36,375 nucleotides of DNA, from contig CABVRX010000023.1 in the NCBI GenBank assembly GCA_902500825.1, positions 1 to 36,375 on the forward strand. Direction: 5' to 3'. Of this stretch, positions 16,505-23,820 are shown piece after piece. The position numbers were made by a program, and so were the translations under genes. The DNA is from an uncultured Nitrospira sp. (GTDB lineage Bacteria > Nitrospirota > Nitrospiria > Nitrospirales > Nitrospiraceae). A model generated the notes under the pieces. It searched no databases. It saw only the letters and a program-made list of their open reading frames with translations, and had not been told where the DNA came from. Position 1 is the first letter of the stretch, and each line of letters begins with the position of its first letter.

Positions 16505-17479
16505 TTACATCAGTGGTTGTGTGAGGTAGTCTCCGTTGGCATATCCCGCGACATGCAGGATCTCCCCGACCCGTCGGCCGGCCGCACTGCGGGCGATATG
16601 GACCACCACATGCACCGCTTCCGCGATGAGCGGTTCAATGGGTTTCGGATATTCCAGATTCATGCTGATATACATGGCCAATTTGGACAGCCCGGCTCGT
16701 GCATGATTCGCATGCAGGGTGGCGAACCCGCCTTCATGCCCGCTGTTCCAGGCCATGAGCATGTCCAAGGCTTCAGGTCCTCGAACTTCGCCGACCAGGA
16801 TCGTATCGGGGCGCATGCGCATAGTGATCCGCAACAGCTTCGCCATCGGCATGTCGAGCGTGGTGTAGTACTGGACACAATTTTCGGCGGCGCAGCGGAT
16901 TTCCGCCGTATCTTCAAGAATGCAGACCCGGAGGTGGGGAAAGAGATCGACGGAGGTCTGGATGAGGGCATTGACCAGCGTGGTTTTACCCGATCCGGTC
17001 CCGCCGACGACGAGGATATTCTTGCGTGCCTGAATCGCGGCCATTAGCACGTCTCGTTGCCGCTCGGTCATGATGCCCTGCTCCACATACTGTTCCAGGC
17101 GATAGACCGCAATGGCGCGTTTTCGAATGGCAAACGTGGGTGCGGAGACGATGGGTGGAAGCTGGGCGGCAAAGCGCGACCCGTCCAACGGGAACAGGCC
17201 TTCAAAGAACGGGGCTTGCCTCGTAATTTCTTTCCGGTGATAGCCCGCGACGGTTTTGATGAGCGCTTCGGCGCGCGCCGCCGGGAGCGTCCCGATGCAC
17301 GCCATCCCTTCCCCGAGGCGTTCACACCACAGTTGCCCATCCGCGTTGAGCATGAGTTCGACGGTGTTGGGATCAGCTAATGCGGCCGTGAGGAGTGGTC
17401 CAAAGTTTCGCTCAATCGACACCAACGCGCGGTCCTGTGTGGTGGAGGTCTCTTCACTTGGGTTGAAGGTGGCTCGCAT
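16505..17479 (-). CDS. trbB: TrbB/VirB11-like traffic ATPase
   Basis: A 324-residue hexameric ATPase of the VirB11/PulE superfamily. Walker A GGTGSGKTT lies at about residues 159-167, with the Asp box CILEDTAEIRC following it. Walker B-like TILVGEVRGPEALDML and the His box GHEGGFATLHAN are clear. It drives pilus assembly and the switch to DNA transfer from the cytoplasmic side. It is the first trb gene of the leftward operon. An AT-rich intergenic island with a promoter candidate lies directly upstream, and 18 bp separate it from trbC. Confidence 0.96.
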   Translation of the reverse strand: MRATFNPSEETSTTQDRALVSIERNFGPLLTAALADPNTVELMLNADGQLWCERLGEGMACIGTLPAARAEALIKTVAGYHRKEITRQAPFFEGLFPLDGSRFAAQLPPIVSAPTFAIRKRAIAVYRLEQYVEQGIMTERQRDVLMAAIQARKNILVVGGTGSGKTTLVNALIQTSVDLFPHLRVCILEDTAEIRCAAENCVQYYTTLDMPMAKLLRITMRMRPDTILVGEVRGPEALDMLMAWNSGHEGGFATLHANHARAGLSKLAMYISMNLEYPKPIEPLIAEAVHVVVHIARSAAGRRVGEILHVAGYANGDYLTQPLM

Positions 17480-17515
17480 TATCCTCGCTGGAGCAAAATA
17501 ATAACTACAACCTTA

Positions 17516-17543
17516 ATGATAGTGTTACAAACTTAGTGATCAA
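17516..17543 (-). promoter_or_regulatory. Candidate promoter of the trb operon
   Basis: On the minus strand TTGATC (17538-17543) and TATCAT (17516-17521) are 16 bp apart, about 37 bp upstream of the trbB ATG, in an AT-rich island (17480-17640) that contrasts with the GC-rich operon. The -35 match overlaps a TGATCA word, which is also the core of the plasmid's iterons, so an initiator or regulator could occlude it. That link is speculative. Confidence 0.4.
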
Positions 17544-17696
17544 CGAATCATAATGATACGAACGTTTACTATTATGAGAAATATTTGTCAAACACATAAA
17601 ACGTGAAACAAAATGCATAACTGTATCTATCGGATAAAATATATACGGCGAGCTGTGGGCAAGAAAAGGATATGGCAGAACGACGCGACGACGAAA

Positions 17697-18026
17697 TTAA
17701 CGGCGGGGTTGGGTCATATACACGTTGATGATGGGAACATGTGAAATCCGGTGTGCGAGGTGTGCGGCGGCTCCCATGTTCGAGAACGTCCGTGGCTTCT
17801 TTTTGTTACGCGCGGTGGTGAGATACCACTCTTGTTCCTGATTTTTAATCCGAAAACTCAGGTGATACGTTTTATTTCCGATCACCCAAATGGAGACGGC
17901 ATCCACACCCGACGCTTGAGCTAATGTGCGGATGACCATCTGGCCTGCGCACACCACGGGCGTCTTCTTTCCTCCCTTTTCCTGACTAGGGGGTAATGAC
18001 GGGGTCATGGGGCGCGGATGATTCAT
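17697..18026 (-). CDS. Unknown plasmid protein upstream of trb
   Basis: A 109-residue basic protein. It has a proline- and lysine-rich start, then VVCAGQMVIRTLAQASGVDA, then a beta-rich part SIWVIGNKTYHLSFRIKNQE and WYLTTARNKKKPRTFSNMGA, and a C-terminal helix. The segment resembling L-x-T-A-R-x-x-x-x-P-R-x-F is found in small proteins of unknown function on other conjugative elements (from memory, not checked). It occupies the position of trbA upstream of trbB but shows no helix-turn-helix, so I do not call it TrbA. It lies between the trb promoter island and oriV. Confidence 0.6.
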   Translation of the reverse strand: MNHPRPMTPSLPPSQEKGGKKTPVVCAGQMVIRTLAQASGVDAVSIWVIGNKTYHLSFRIKNQEQEWYLTTARNKKKPRTFSNMGAAAHLAHRISHVPIINVYMTQPRR

Positions 18027-18387
18027 CTCTGGTTATTCAGAAAAGAAAAAGTATCATCTTGTTCGGTCGTCGAGGCTTACGATCACGGGATACATATTTG
18101 CGAAAAAGAAGTACAAATATAAATCTTGGGTAACGGTATCCATAGGTGCAAACGGATCTGTTGAACTGAGAGGTGAACTGCCACGAATTTGCAACAGAAC
18201 GCAGAAATTTAAGTATATCTACGTTTTTGAAGGATGTGAATACTCAATATTCCCTAGAGACCGGTGAACAAGATGGGATTGGAGGTCTTCGCAGTGGAGG
18301 GGGGTACCTGTGGAATGGAGTGAAGAATGACGCACACCCCTCTTTTCTTTTTCCGTGGATTTGTGAGGAAATGAAAAATTCGTATGA
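18027..18387. other. Non-coding approach to the replication origin
   Basis: About 360 bp with low GC and no convincing gene. One degenerate iteron-like word (ACGATCAC at 18079-18086, preceded by TT and followed by GG) suggests the initiator's sites extend here. An open frame at 18173-18400 ends in the DnaA-box palindrome and lacks a ribosome site, so I reject it as a gene. Confidence 0.45.
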
Positions 18388-18437
18388 GGGTTGTGGATAA
18401 TGGGGGCACGTCTTCGTGTCCGCGTTATCCACAACCC
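18388..18437. repeat. 13-bp inverted repeat carrying two DnaA boxes
   Basis: GGGTTGTGGATAA (18388-18400) and TTATCCACAACCC (18425-18437) are perfect inverse copies separated by 24 bp. Each contains a full consensus DnaA box: TGTGGATAA at 18392-18400 and TTATCCACA at 18425-18433. The spacer itself can pair (GGGGCACG with CGTGTCC), so an extended hairpin is possible. Paired boxes beside AT-rich repeats and iterons point to host DnaA loading at the plasmid origin. Confidence 0.85.
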
Positions 18438-18456
18438 ATTCTTTTACAGGAAGAGA

Positions 18457-18489
18457 ATTATAGGAAGATTATAGGATTATTATAGGATT
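18457..18489 (+). repeat. Three 11-bp AT-rich direct repeats (likely unwinding element)
   Basis: ATTATAGGA occurs at 18457, 18468 and 18479, each followed by AG or TT, giving an exact 11-bp period, close to one helical turn. The block lies between the DnaA boxes and the first iteron. This is where a DNA unwinding element is expected in iteron plasmids. Confidence 0.75.
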
Positions 18490-18491
18490 GT

Positions 18492-18753
18492 GCCGGTAAA
18501 TGATCACAGGAAAGTCCGGTAAACGATCACAGAGAAAGCCGGAAAATGATCACGAAGCAGCCGGTAAACGATCGTGTATAACTTGAATGATCCGCAGACT
18601 TATCACCAGATGTTAGAGGTGAAGTGATGAATGATCTCTCCCCTCCTCTCCCCTCACAGAGAAGGGCCGGTAAATGATCACAGCGGCGGGCCGGTAATTG
18701 ATCACAGTAGAGAAGGGCCGGTAAATGATCACAACGGCCGGTAAATGATCACA
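18492..18753 (+). other. Iteron array of the plasmid origin (oriV)
   Basis: Eight direct copies of a 17-bp word, consensus GCCGGTAAATGATCACA, occur in two groups. The first group is at 18492, 18515, 18538 and 18560 (the last ending CGATCGTG). The second group is at 18666, 18690, 18717 and 18737. Spacing in the first group is 23, 23 and 22 bp, about two helical turns. Every copy contains GATC. They should bind the RepA-type protein encoded next to them and control copy number. The array lies downstream of the rep gene's 3' end, 51 bp from its stop. Confidence 0.92.
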
Positions 18754-18803
18754 GCTAATACTTCAATAATAACCAATACTTAAAAGAGACGGTCCTATTG
18801 AGA

Positions 18804-19751
18804 TTACAGTGGGAGCTGAATAGTAACGGGAATGATGGCTCGTGGCTGAACTGGGGGCGGACTTTCATGGAGAAGATATCCTCGATTCGGCTCTTCGACA
18901 ATCTTCGCTGCGGGATATTGCGTTAAGACCAATCGGAGGGTTGAACGAAATGATTCTTTGAAGTGCTTCATTTTGACGTACCCCTGCCCGAATTGATCCA
19001 TCAAGGCGACCCAACTAATCCATTGTTCGACGTTCGAGGGAATCCGCCAGAGACGTTGGGCCAGCCAGCCGTAGATGTCCAGTGCAAGTGCATTGTTCTG
19101 CAGACTGCGTATCGCTCGGAGGTCGAGGGGTACACAATGGTCTTTGAGTTTCGAAAAATAGTCAGCTGAAAGGGTCACCGTATCTTGCCAATAGCGAGTT
19201 CCGCGAGGACTGCTTTCGGCCCGCGTGCGGTCATGGCAGGTCAGATTCAAGCGGTAATTATCCACCCTGCCGTCGTTACTGAGGTGCGAGAGGTGAAAGG
19301 TACAGTTTGTGAGACGGAGCAATTGTTCACGAACTAAATTAAGATTACGGCCATGATGCGCCAGACCGAGGCGACTGACAAACGCCCCAAGGCTTTTGGC
19401 GACATGGATTTCAGGATCCCCTGTCCTGATGGCCTCGCTATTGAGATACGTGAGGAGCAGACGCGGTTTTGGGCCGTACGGCAGCCCGAGTTCTTCGTAT
19501 CGCCCTTTCACCTGATCCGGTGTTACCCCCGCGTCAACTCGGAGCCAGGTGCTTCCGTTTGTGCGTTCCCACGATCGCACGGTTCCGGGGTTGCGGTACG
19601 GTAAAGCGGTTTGACAGAAAATCGTGTGCTGAAAGCGGATATCTGTTGGAGTAGGACGGGTGTCAGCAATGACTTCCGCGCTCTTCGCTCTAAGTTCCGG
19701 GAGCGACGGATAGCTTGAGGCGTCGCGGAACTCATCGAATACGTCGGTCAT
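18804..19751 (-). CDS. repA: RepA-type plasmid replication initiator
   Basis: A 315-residue protein of the plasmid RepA (RPA) family. Diagnostic segments are FCQTALPYRNPGTVRSWERT, then the helix region GLPYGPKPRLLLTYLNSEAI, TGDPEIHVAKSLGAFVSRLG and a C-terminal winged-helix part with LQNNALALDIYGWLAQRLWR. It should bind the eight iterons and recruit host DnaA, helicase and primase. The frame opens with TTG at 19778, but the ATG at 19751 has GGAG eight bases upstream. It points away from parA across a 385-bp AT-rich gap and toward oriV. Confidence 0.93.
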   Translation of the reverse strand: MTDVFDEFRDASSYPSLPELRAKSAEVIADTRPTPTDIRFQHTIFCQTALPYRNPGTVRSWERTNGSTWLRVDAGVTPDQVKGRYEELGLPYGPKPRLLLTYLNSEAIRTGDPEIHVAKSLGAFVSRLGLAHHGRNLNLVREQLLRLTNCTFHLSHLSNDGRVDNYRLNLTCHDRTRAESSPRGTRYWQDTVTLSADYFSKLKDHCVPLDLRAIRSLQNNALALDIYGWLAQRLWRIPSNVEQWISWVALMDQFGQGYVKMKHFKESFRSTLRLVLTQYPAAKIVEEPNRGYLLHESPPPVQPRAIIPVTIQLPL

Positions 19752-20136
19752 CGTGAGCTCTCCGTAGAGGTGAGACAATGAAACGCTTCGTGTCTATGCA
19801 GATATGTTGATTGTGGCGTGAACGACCTACCACTATGTATAGATCTGCTCATTATTCGTCAACCTATTCCTAGTAGCATAAACAACTAAGGATGTGAAGA
19901 AGTAATTTGGCCTGGATCGCCGGAGATTCACCCTCTCTACTTTTTAAGTATTCGTAGGAGTAATACAGAAGATACCAATATGCTAGTACATAGCTATACA
20001 CTATCAATAAGATAACATATAGTATTATTTGATTATCAATAAATTGAAATGTAACAACATTATTGACTATGAGATAGCTAGATGCTAGCCTTATAGTAGG
20101 TACAATCTAGTTATTTTATTATTTCTGGGAGGGAAC
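19752..20136. other. AT-rich divergent region between repA and parA
   Basis: A 385-bp AT-rich gap with no gene seen. It must hold the promoters for leftward repA and rightward parA and perhaps the partition site. TATCAATAA is directly repeated at 20002 and 20034, and GCTAG-ATG-CTAGC (20077-20089) is a short inverted repeat about 50 bp before the parA start. Either could be a site for the ParG-like protein. TTGACT at 20063 is a possible -35, with no good -10 at standard spacing. Confidence 0.5.
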
Positions 20137-20850
20137 ATGCCGACAATCGTTTTAGCGTGTCCCAAGGGTGGATCGGGGAAATCGACTTCTTCGCTGGTGC
20201 TTGCCACACAATTGGCGTTGAACGGTGCGGATGTGACCCTCATCGATGCTGATCCCAATAAGCCGCAGTCTCGATGGGCACGATTACCAGGGAAACCTGA
20301 CAATCTCACCATCGTAGTTAGTACGTCGGAAACGACCATCATTGACGACATTGAATCGGCTGAACACAGCACTCCATTTGTGATCGTGGATCTCGAAGGC
20401 ACGGCGTCGTTGTTAGTGGCGTATGCCATTAGTCGGGCTGACCTGGTGATTATTCCCACGCAAGGGTCACAACTCGATGCCACGGAAGCGGCCAAAGCCG
20501 TGACGCTCATCAAGCAACAAGAAAAGATGATTTCGAAGTCGATTCCTCATCGGATACTTTTTACTAGGACGAGTCCGGCGATCAAGCCAAGGACCTTGGC
20601 GCATATCCAGGAACAATTTCGGAAGTTTCACGTGGCTTCGCTGCAAACCCATTTGCACGAGCGTGAAGCGTTCCGAGCGATTTGGTCGTTCGGCGGAACA
20701 CTGAACAGTCTCGATCCTAAACATGTCGGTAATATTGATAGTGCCAAAGCCAACGCTCGCGCCTTAGCCGCCGAAGTGGTGAAGGTTTTACAACAGCTCG
20801 AATCGAACAAGCCGTTATCACAGGAAAAACCACATGAGGTCACGGTATGA
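20137..20850 (+). CDS. parA: ParA-type partition ATPase
   Basis: A 237-residue deviant-Walker ATPase. IVLACPKGGSGKSTSSLVLA (residues about 4-23) holds the P-loop with the signature lysine, VTLIDADPNKPQSRW is the A' motif, and FVIVDLEGTAS is Walker B. It lacks an N-terminal helix-turn-helix, so it is a type Ib (ParF-like) protein that works with a small ribbon-helix-helix partner. It should move plasmid copies along the nucleoid before division. GGGAGGGAAC precedes the ATG. The next gene begins four bases before its stop. Confidence 0.95.
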   Translation: MPTIVLACPKGGSGKSTSSLVLATQLALNGADVTLIDADPNKPQSRWARLPGKPDNLTIVVSTSETTIIDDIESAEHSTPFVIVDLEGTASLLVAYAISRADLVIIPTQGSQLDATEAAKAVTLIKQQEKMISKSIPHRILFTRTSPAIKPRTLAHIQEQFRKFHVASLQTHLHEREAFRAIWSFGGTLNSLDPKHVGNIDSAKANARALAAEVVKVLQQLESNKPLSQEKPHEVTV

Positions 20851-21206
20851 CTGAGCGCGCGTCGATATTCGACAATCCAGACGGGACGGACGGATCGATC
20901 GATGTGTCTGGTTTTAAGAAAAAGACTCATGATGAGAAGCCGCACGTGTCACAGGATGTCATTAAAGCCATTGCGGAAGGAGGCTCATTTCCTAGTCGAG
21001 AGCCGGTCGCAGCGGCAACGACCAGCGTTCTCAGGACACGCCGTCGGAAACGTCGTTCTGGACGAGATATTCAGCTCAATGTCAAAGTGAAGCAAGAGAC
21101 CTATGACGGATTCTGGGCTATCGCGAACAGTCAGAATTGGGTGTTGGCTGAAACGCTAGAACGGGCTTTGGACGCCCTCAAAGTCAAGCTTGCTCAGCAT
21201 GCGTAA
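20847..21206 (+). CDS. ParG-like partition partner (ribbon-helix-helix type)
   Basis: A 119-residue protein coupled to parA by an ATGA overlap. It has a flexible polar N-terminal half (ASIFDNPDGTDGSIDVSGFK), a central arginine-rich run RTRRRKRRSGRD, and a C-terminal compact domain IQLNVKVKQETYDGFWAIAN followed by WVLAETLERALDALKVKL. A strand then two helices fits the ribbon-helix-helix fold. Such proteins bind the partition site, repress the operon and stimulate ParA. The basic run may act as the arginine finger or non-specific DNA contact. The family is known from conjugative elements. The exact fold is inferred. Confidence 0.78.
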   Translation: MTERASIFDNPDGTDGSIDVSGFKKKTHDEKPHVSQDVIKAIAEGGSFPSREPVAAATTSVLRTRRRKRRSGRDIQLNVKVKQETYDGFWAIANSQNWVLAETLERALDALKVKLAQHA

Positions 21207-21705
21207 GCAGAATGTTCTTCTGTCGTCCGCTCACGAAGAGGGTAGGGGAGGGGATCTCTCCAGTGAGTCGTACTGAGAGCATTGAAGAATCGAATACCTG
21301 GTCGTCTCGCCGTTGGCGACCGCGCTGCTCCGGGTTCGCTTCCGCTCATCCCGCCAATCGGCGGGACTCTCGCCCTTCGTATCGCTGACGTGTCAGCCCT
21401 CAACTCCATCGTGCCTCTGATGGCACCGCGCACGCGCCGTGCCGGGTCCCTTGCACCGTCGCGCGCGTGATACTCGCGCGACCGTGCCGCTCATCGTCCA
21501 CGAGACAGTCCAGAACATCGAGCGGTGAAGCGTCTGTGTCTGTGTGTCGTCAGGCTATCACACCGTTCTCAGCGTCAAGGCCTCCGCGCGTGTCCTGAAC
21601 ACGTGCTCGCGAGCGTGCTCCGCACGGCCCTGACGCCTGCGCCTGCGGTGTGCCGAATACCCTCCACACAAGCAATTCCGCTTGTGACAACTCGGAGGGA
21701 ATGAC
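21207..21705 (+). other. Long GC-rich leader of the antirestriction gene
   Basis: Almost 500 bp without a gene between the partition genes and ardB. Hairpin potential is high throughout, for instance CCCGCCAATCGGCGGG near 21353 and the two-hairpin element at 21424-21487. Frames here are not credible. A GGAGGG site precedes the ardB ATG. The leader may control expression on entry of the plasmid. Confidence 0.5.
21424..21487 (+). promoter_or_regulatory. Two-hairpin leader element, copy A
   Basis: Hairpin 1 (21426-21446) has arms CCGCGCACG and CGTGCCGGG around CGC. Hairpin 2 (21453-21487) pairs GCACCGTCGCGCG with CGCGCGACCGTGC at 12 of 13 positions. The first 41 bases match copy B at 22247 with only three differences. 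Both copies precede small accessory genes in the same orientation. Whether it acts as RNA or as DNA is unknown. Confidence 0.7.
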
Positions 21706-22137
21706 ATGGAACACATCCATCACGATCAACAATCCGTCGTCGCTACGTTGGTGCCGGAGGAGGACCGACTGAACTTCTTGCCACGACACTTTGGCCAGCA
21801 CATGCTCACGGTGGAGAACTACCTCTACTCGCAGTTCGGCAATTTGTGTCCCACCTACACCGGAGGCTATTGGCATTTTTACGACTTGAGCAATGGCGGG
21901 TGTTACCTCGCGCCAAGTCAGGCCTCCTATGCGCTCGTTCATGCCGGAAATTACTTTGATGCGGCGGTCTCCGGCGATGCCGCTGGCGTCATCGTGTCCC
22001 TGTTCACGTTCAGCCAATTGTCCTTCATCCTCGAAGAGGATCCCCTCGGGTCTCGGATTGCCAACTACTTTCATTGGCTGCGTGAGTTCGCAGCCGACCA
22101 TCCCGAATCCCACCTGATCTTTCGCGCGATCGACTAG
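21706..22137 (+). CDS. ardB: ArdB/KlcA-type antirestriction protein
   Basis: A 143-residue protein of the KlcA/ArdB family. RLNFLPRHFGQHMLTVENYL, then TYTGGYWHFYDLSNGGCYLA is the hallmark Y-x-G-G-Y-W-x-F-Y-x-L-S-N-G-G. The C-terminal FSQLSFILEEDPLGSRIANY and HWLREFAADHPE are also typical. These proteins protect incoming plasmid DNA from type I restriction without mimicking DNA charge. GGAGGG precedes the ATG. It lies in the early-entry side of the element, behind a structured leader. IncP plasmids carry klcA in a comparable role. Confidence 0.94.
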   Translation: MEHIHHDQQSVVATLVPEEDRLNFLPRHFGQHMLTVENYLYSQFGNLCPTYTGGYWHFYDLSNGGCYLAPSQASYALVHAGNYFDAAVSGDAAGVIVSLFTFSQLSFILEEDPLGSRIANYFHWLREFAADHPESHLIFRAID

Positions 22138-22572
22138 CTCGATCGTGATGGCCGGCGGGCTTCCTGGCTCGTCGGCCTCCTTGTCTCCCTCTCTCATGTT
22201 TGTTCACCCGCTCTCATTTCATGATTCCGTTCAGATCTAAAGGAGGCACCGGGCACGCGCCGTGCCGGGTCTGTTGCACCGTCGCGTCGGTACAGCTCAC
22301 GCGACCGTGCGACGGACTCTCTCTGCCGTCGCCCGTCACGGTGTGTGGCACTCCCGGGTGCACACGCGCCAGCCAACGGCCCGGAGGGCTGTCACGCGTG
22401 CAGCCGTCCGTGGCCACAGACCTCGGACGTTTTGTTGCGCCTCCACGATTGGTGAGAGGCGCAACACATGTTGTTGAAAGAGACCGGTGGGCGGGTCGAG
22501 TCGGTGTTGCCGCTGTGCTCGTGTCTGGCTGTTCTCACGGTGAGGCAGCTTCAACCGTAAGGAGGAGGGGAG
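22138..22572 (+). other. Long GC-rich leader of a small accessory gene
   Basis: About 435 bp without a credible gene. It contains the second two-hairpin element (22247-22310) and a stem GTTGCGCCTC/GAGGCGCAAC around 22433-22463. It ends in a strong GGAGGAGGGG ribosome site for the gene at 22573. It resembles the leader of ardB in length and in the shared element. Confidence 0.5.
22247..22310 (+). promoter_or_regulatory. Two-hairpin leader element, copy B
   Basis: Hairpin 1 has arms CCGGGCACG (22249-22257) and CGTGCCGGG (22261-22269). Hairpin 2 pairs GCACCGTCGCGT (22276-22287) with ACGCGACCGTGC (22299-22310) at 11 of 12 positions. Compared with copy A, the innermost pair changes from C-G to T-A on both sides together, while the loop differs freely. 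That pattern suggests selection for the stem. Confidence 0.7.
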
Positions 22573-22839
22573 ATGAGGGGGACCACACTTGTTCAACAGA
22601 TAAGACCAAATGTCCGGCGCACGAAGAAATCGAGAAACGCCGTTCGTGCTGATCGCGTGGAGGAGGCTCTTCGCTACTATCGCGTGACGGGTTTGCGGGA
22701 GCCACAGACTTCACTGCGAACGACCATAGCCGATCTTCTGACGGATCTCCGGCACTTGGCCGACCGCGAGGGGTTCGACATGGCGCGGATCGATAAGGAA
22801 GCCCATCTCAATTATCTCGCGGAACTCACGCTTCGATGA
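22573..22839 (+). CDS. Small hypothetical accessory protein
   Basis: An 88-residue protein with a basic start (RPNVRRTKKSRNAVRADRVE), then ALRYYRVTGLREPQTSLRTT and two helices IADLLTDLRHLADREGFDMA and RIDKEAHLNYLAELTL. The last part recalls small proteins of unknown function found beside radC-like genes on conjugative elements (D-L-x-x-L-x-H-x-x-x-x-x-G-x-D). No catalytic motif is visible. A very strong ribosome site (GGAGGAGGGG) and the structured leader suggest high translation. The radC-like gene follows 78 bp downstream. Confidence 0.7.
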   Translation: MRGTTLVQQIRPNVRRTKKSRNAVRADRVEEALRYYRVTGLREPQTSLRTTIADLLTDLRHLADREGFDMARIDKEAHLNYLAELTLR

Positions 22840-22848
22840 CTGACGTAC

Positions 22849-22882
22849 GGGAGTCGGAACGGAGGCACCCGTTCCGGCTCCC
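22849..22882 (+). repeat. Hairpin before the radC-like gene
   Basis: GGGAGTCGGAACGG (22849-22862) pairs fully with CCGTTCCGGCTCCC (22869-22882), one pair being a G-T wobble, around the loop AGGCAC. No T-tract follows and the radC-like ribosome site comes about 25 bp later, so it could be a processing, attenuation or translation element rather than a simple terminator. A degenerate relative lies at 23501-23533. Confidence 0.75.
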
Positions 22883-22916
22883 TCACCATGCACCTCACAC
22901 AAGGGAAGGAACATAC

Positions 22917-23447
22917 ATGGCTAAGCAGGCATTACACCTCAAAGAAAACGCGAATGCAACGAAGGAACGGTGTATTCCGCTGTATCGGTTGCAGGTTGTG
23001 AAAGAAGAACATTCCCCGCTCTATGGCGCGCCGAAAATACATGCATCCAGCGATGCGTATCGGTTCGTGCGATCGCATTTTGATGGACGACCCCATGAGG
23101 AATTTGTCGCGATCTTCCTGAACGCGAAGAATACGCCGGTCGGGTATCACGTCGTCTCGGTCGGCTCACTCACGCTCTCGATTGTACATCCACGAGAGGT
23201 ATTTAAAGCCGCCGTCTGCATGAATGCCGCCGGACTGATCTTTGCCCATAACCATCCATCCGGTGATCCAACTCCGAGCGCAGAAGATCATCTCCTGACG
23301 ACACGTTTAGTGAGTGCCGGAGAACTCTTAGGCATTCGCGTGCTTGATCATGTGGTGATTGGAGAGGATCGGTATGTGTCCTTTGCTGATGAGGGATGGC
23401 TACAGAGGCAGGGGATGCCAAAGGATGATGTGGATTACTCCGGATGA
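22917..23447 (+). CDS. radC: RadC-like JAB/MPN-domain protein
   Basis: A 176-residue protein with only the C-terminal RadC domain. EEFVAIFLNAKNTPVGYHVV and VHPREVFKAAVCMNAAGLIF lead to the metal site AHNHPSGDPTPSAEDHLLT (H-x-H-P-S-G-x-x-x-P-S-x-x-D), followed by VLDHVVIGEDRYVSFADEG. The JAMM-type zinc site suggests hydrolase chemistry, but no function is proven, and a role in DNA repair has been doubted. The frame opens earlier, but GGAAGGAAC before the ATG at 22917 decides the start. Short RadC-like genes are typical cargo of conjugative elements. Confidence 0.92.
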   Translation: MAKQALHLKENANATKERCIPLYRLQVVKEEHSPLYGAPKIHASSDAYRFVRSHFDGRPHEEFVAIFLNAKNTPVGYHVVSVGSLTLSIVHPREVFKAAVCMNAAGLIFAHNHPSGDPTPSAEDHLLTTRLVSAGELLGIRVLDHVVIGEDRYVSFADEGWLQRQGMPKDDVDYSG

Positions 23448-23500
23448 ATTGCCGGACTTCACAATGTGCGATCGGTCGCCATTGATCGATCCGGCGATAC

Positions 23501-23533
23501 CGGGAGTCGAATAGGTGGTACCCCGTTCCGGCT
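23501..23533 (+). repeat. Degenerate hairpin before the zinc-binding small gene
   Basis: CGGGAGTCGAATAGG and CCCCGTTCCGGCTC repeat the outline of the perfect hairpin before the radC-like gene, with several mismatches, so the stem is weaker. It lies about 40 bp before a small gene in the same orientation. It may be an older duplicate of the 22849 element. Confidence 0.5.
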
Positions 23534-23569
23534 CTTGCTGTTCTTTGATATGAACGAAAGGAGAAGACG

Positions 23570-23818
23570 ATGACACACGAACAGGTCATGCACCACGCAT
23601 CACCGAATACGAATTGTTTAGAGGGCTGGCAATGCCCGGATTGTCACAGTGGGGGTCCGTTCAGTGTTGAAGCCACGGTACAGGTGCTTCTCTACGACGA
23701 TGGAACGGAGTGGTCTCCTTCGTCTGGTGATACGGACTACAACACCACGTCGTCTGCCACCTGCGAGGCGTGCGGGAAAGCGGCTACGGTGGGCTACTTT
23801 TCTGCAGAGGAGGCCTGA
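23570..23818 (+). CDS. Small putative zinc-binding protein
   Basis: An 82-residue protein with CPDCHSGGPFSVEATVQVLL near residue 23 and CEACGKAATV near residue 65. The two Cys-x-x-Cys pairs are likely to bind one zinc ion, forming a small ribbon. Between them is an acidic loop (YDDGTEWSPSSGDTDYNTTS). Similar small proteins occur in accessory clusters of conjugative plasmids, function unknown. AAAGGAG precedes the ATG. The following gene starts two bases after its stop, so the two are expressed together. Confidence 0.72.
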   Translation: MTHEQVMHHASPNTNCLEGWQCPDCHSGGPFSVEATVQVLLYDDGTEWSPSSGDTDYNTTSSATCEACGKAATVGYFSAEEA

Positions 23819-23820
23819 CC

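Noticed and set aside
17697-18026. TrbA regulator assignment for the gene upstream of trbB
   Set aside because: Position fits, but there is no helix-turn-helix or KorA/TrbA-like C-terminal domain.
18173-18400. 75-codon frame in the origin region
   Set aside because: It lacks a ribosome site, reads into the DnaA-box inverted repeat and shows no protein-like pattern.
18492-18753. Repeats considered as a CRISPR array
   Set aside because: The 17-bp units are too short, spacers are 3-10 bp within a group, and they lie beside repA and DnaA boxes, so they are iterons.
21550-22197. 215-codon minus-strand frame over ardB
   Set aside because: ardB on the plus strand has the full KlcA/ArdB signature. 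The reverse frame is its shadow.
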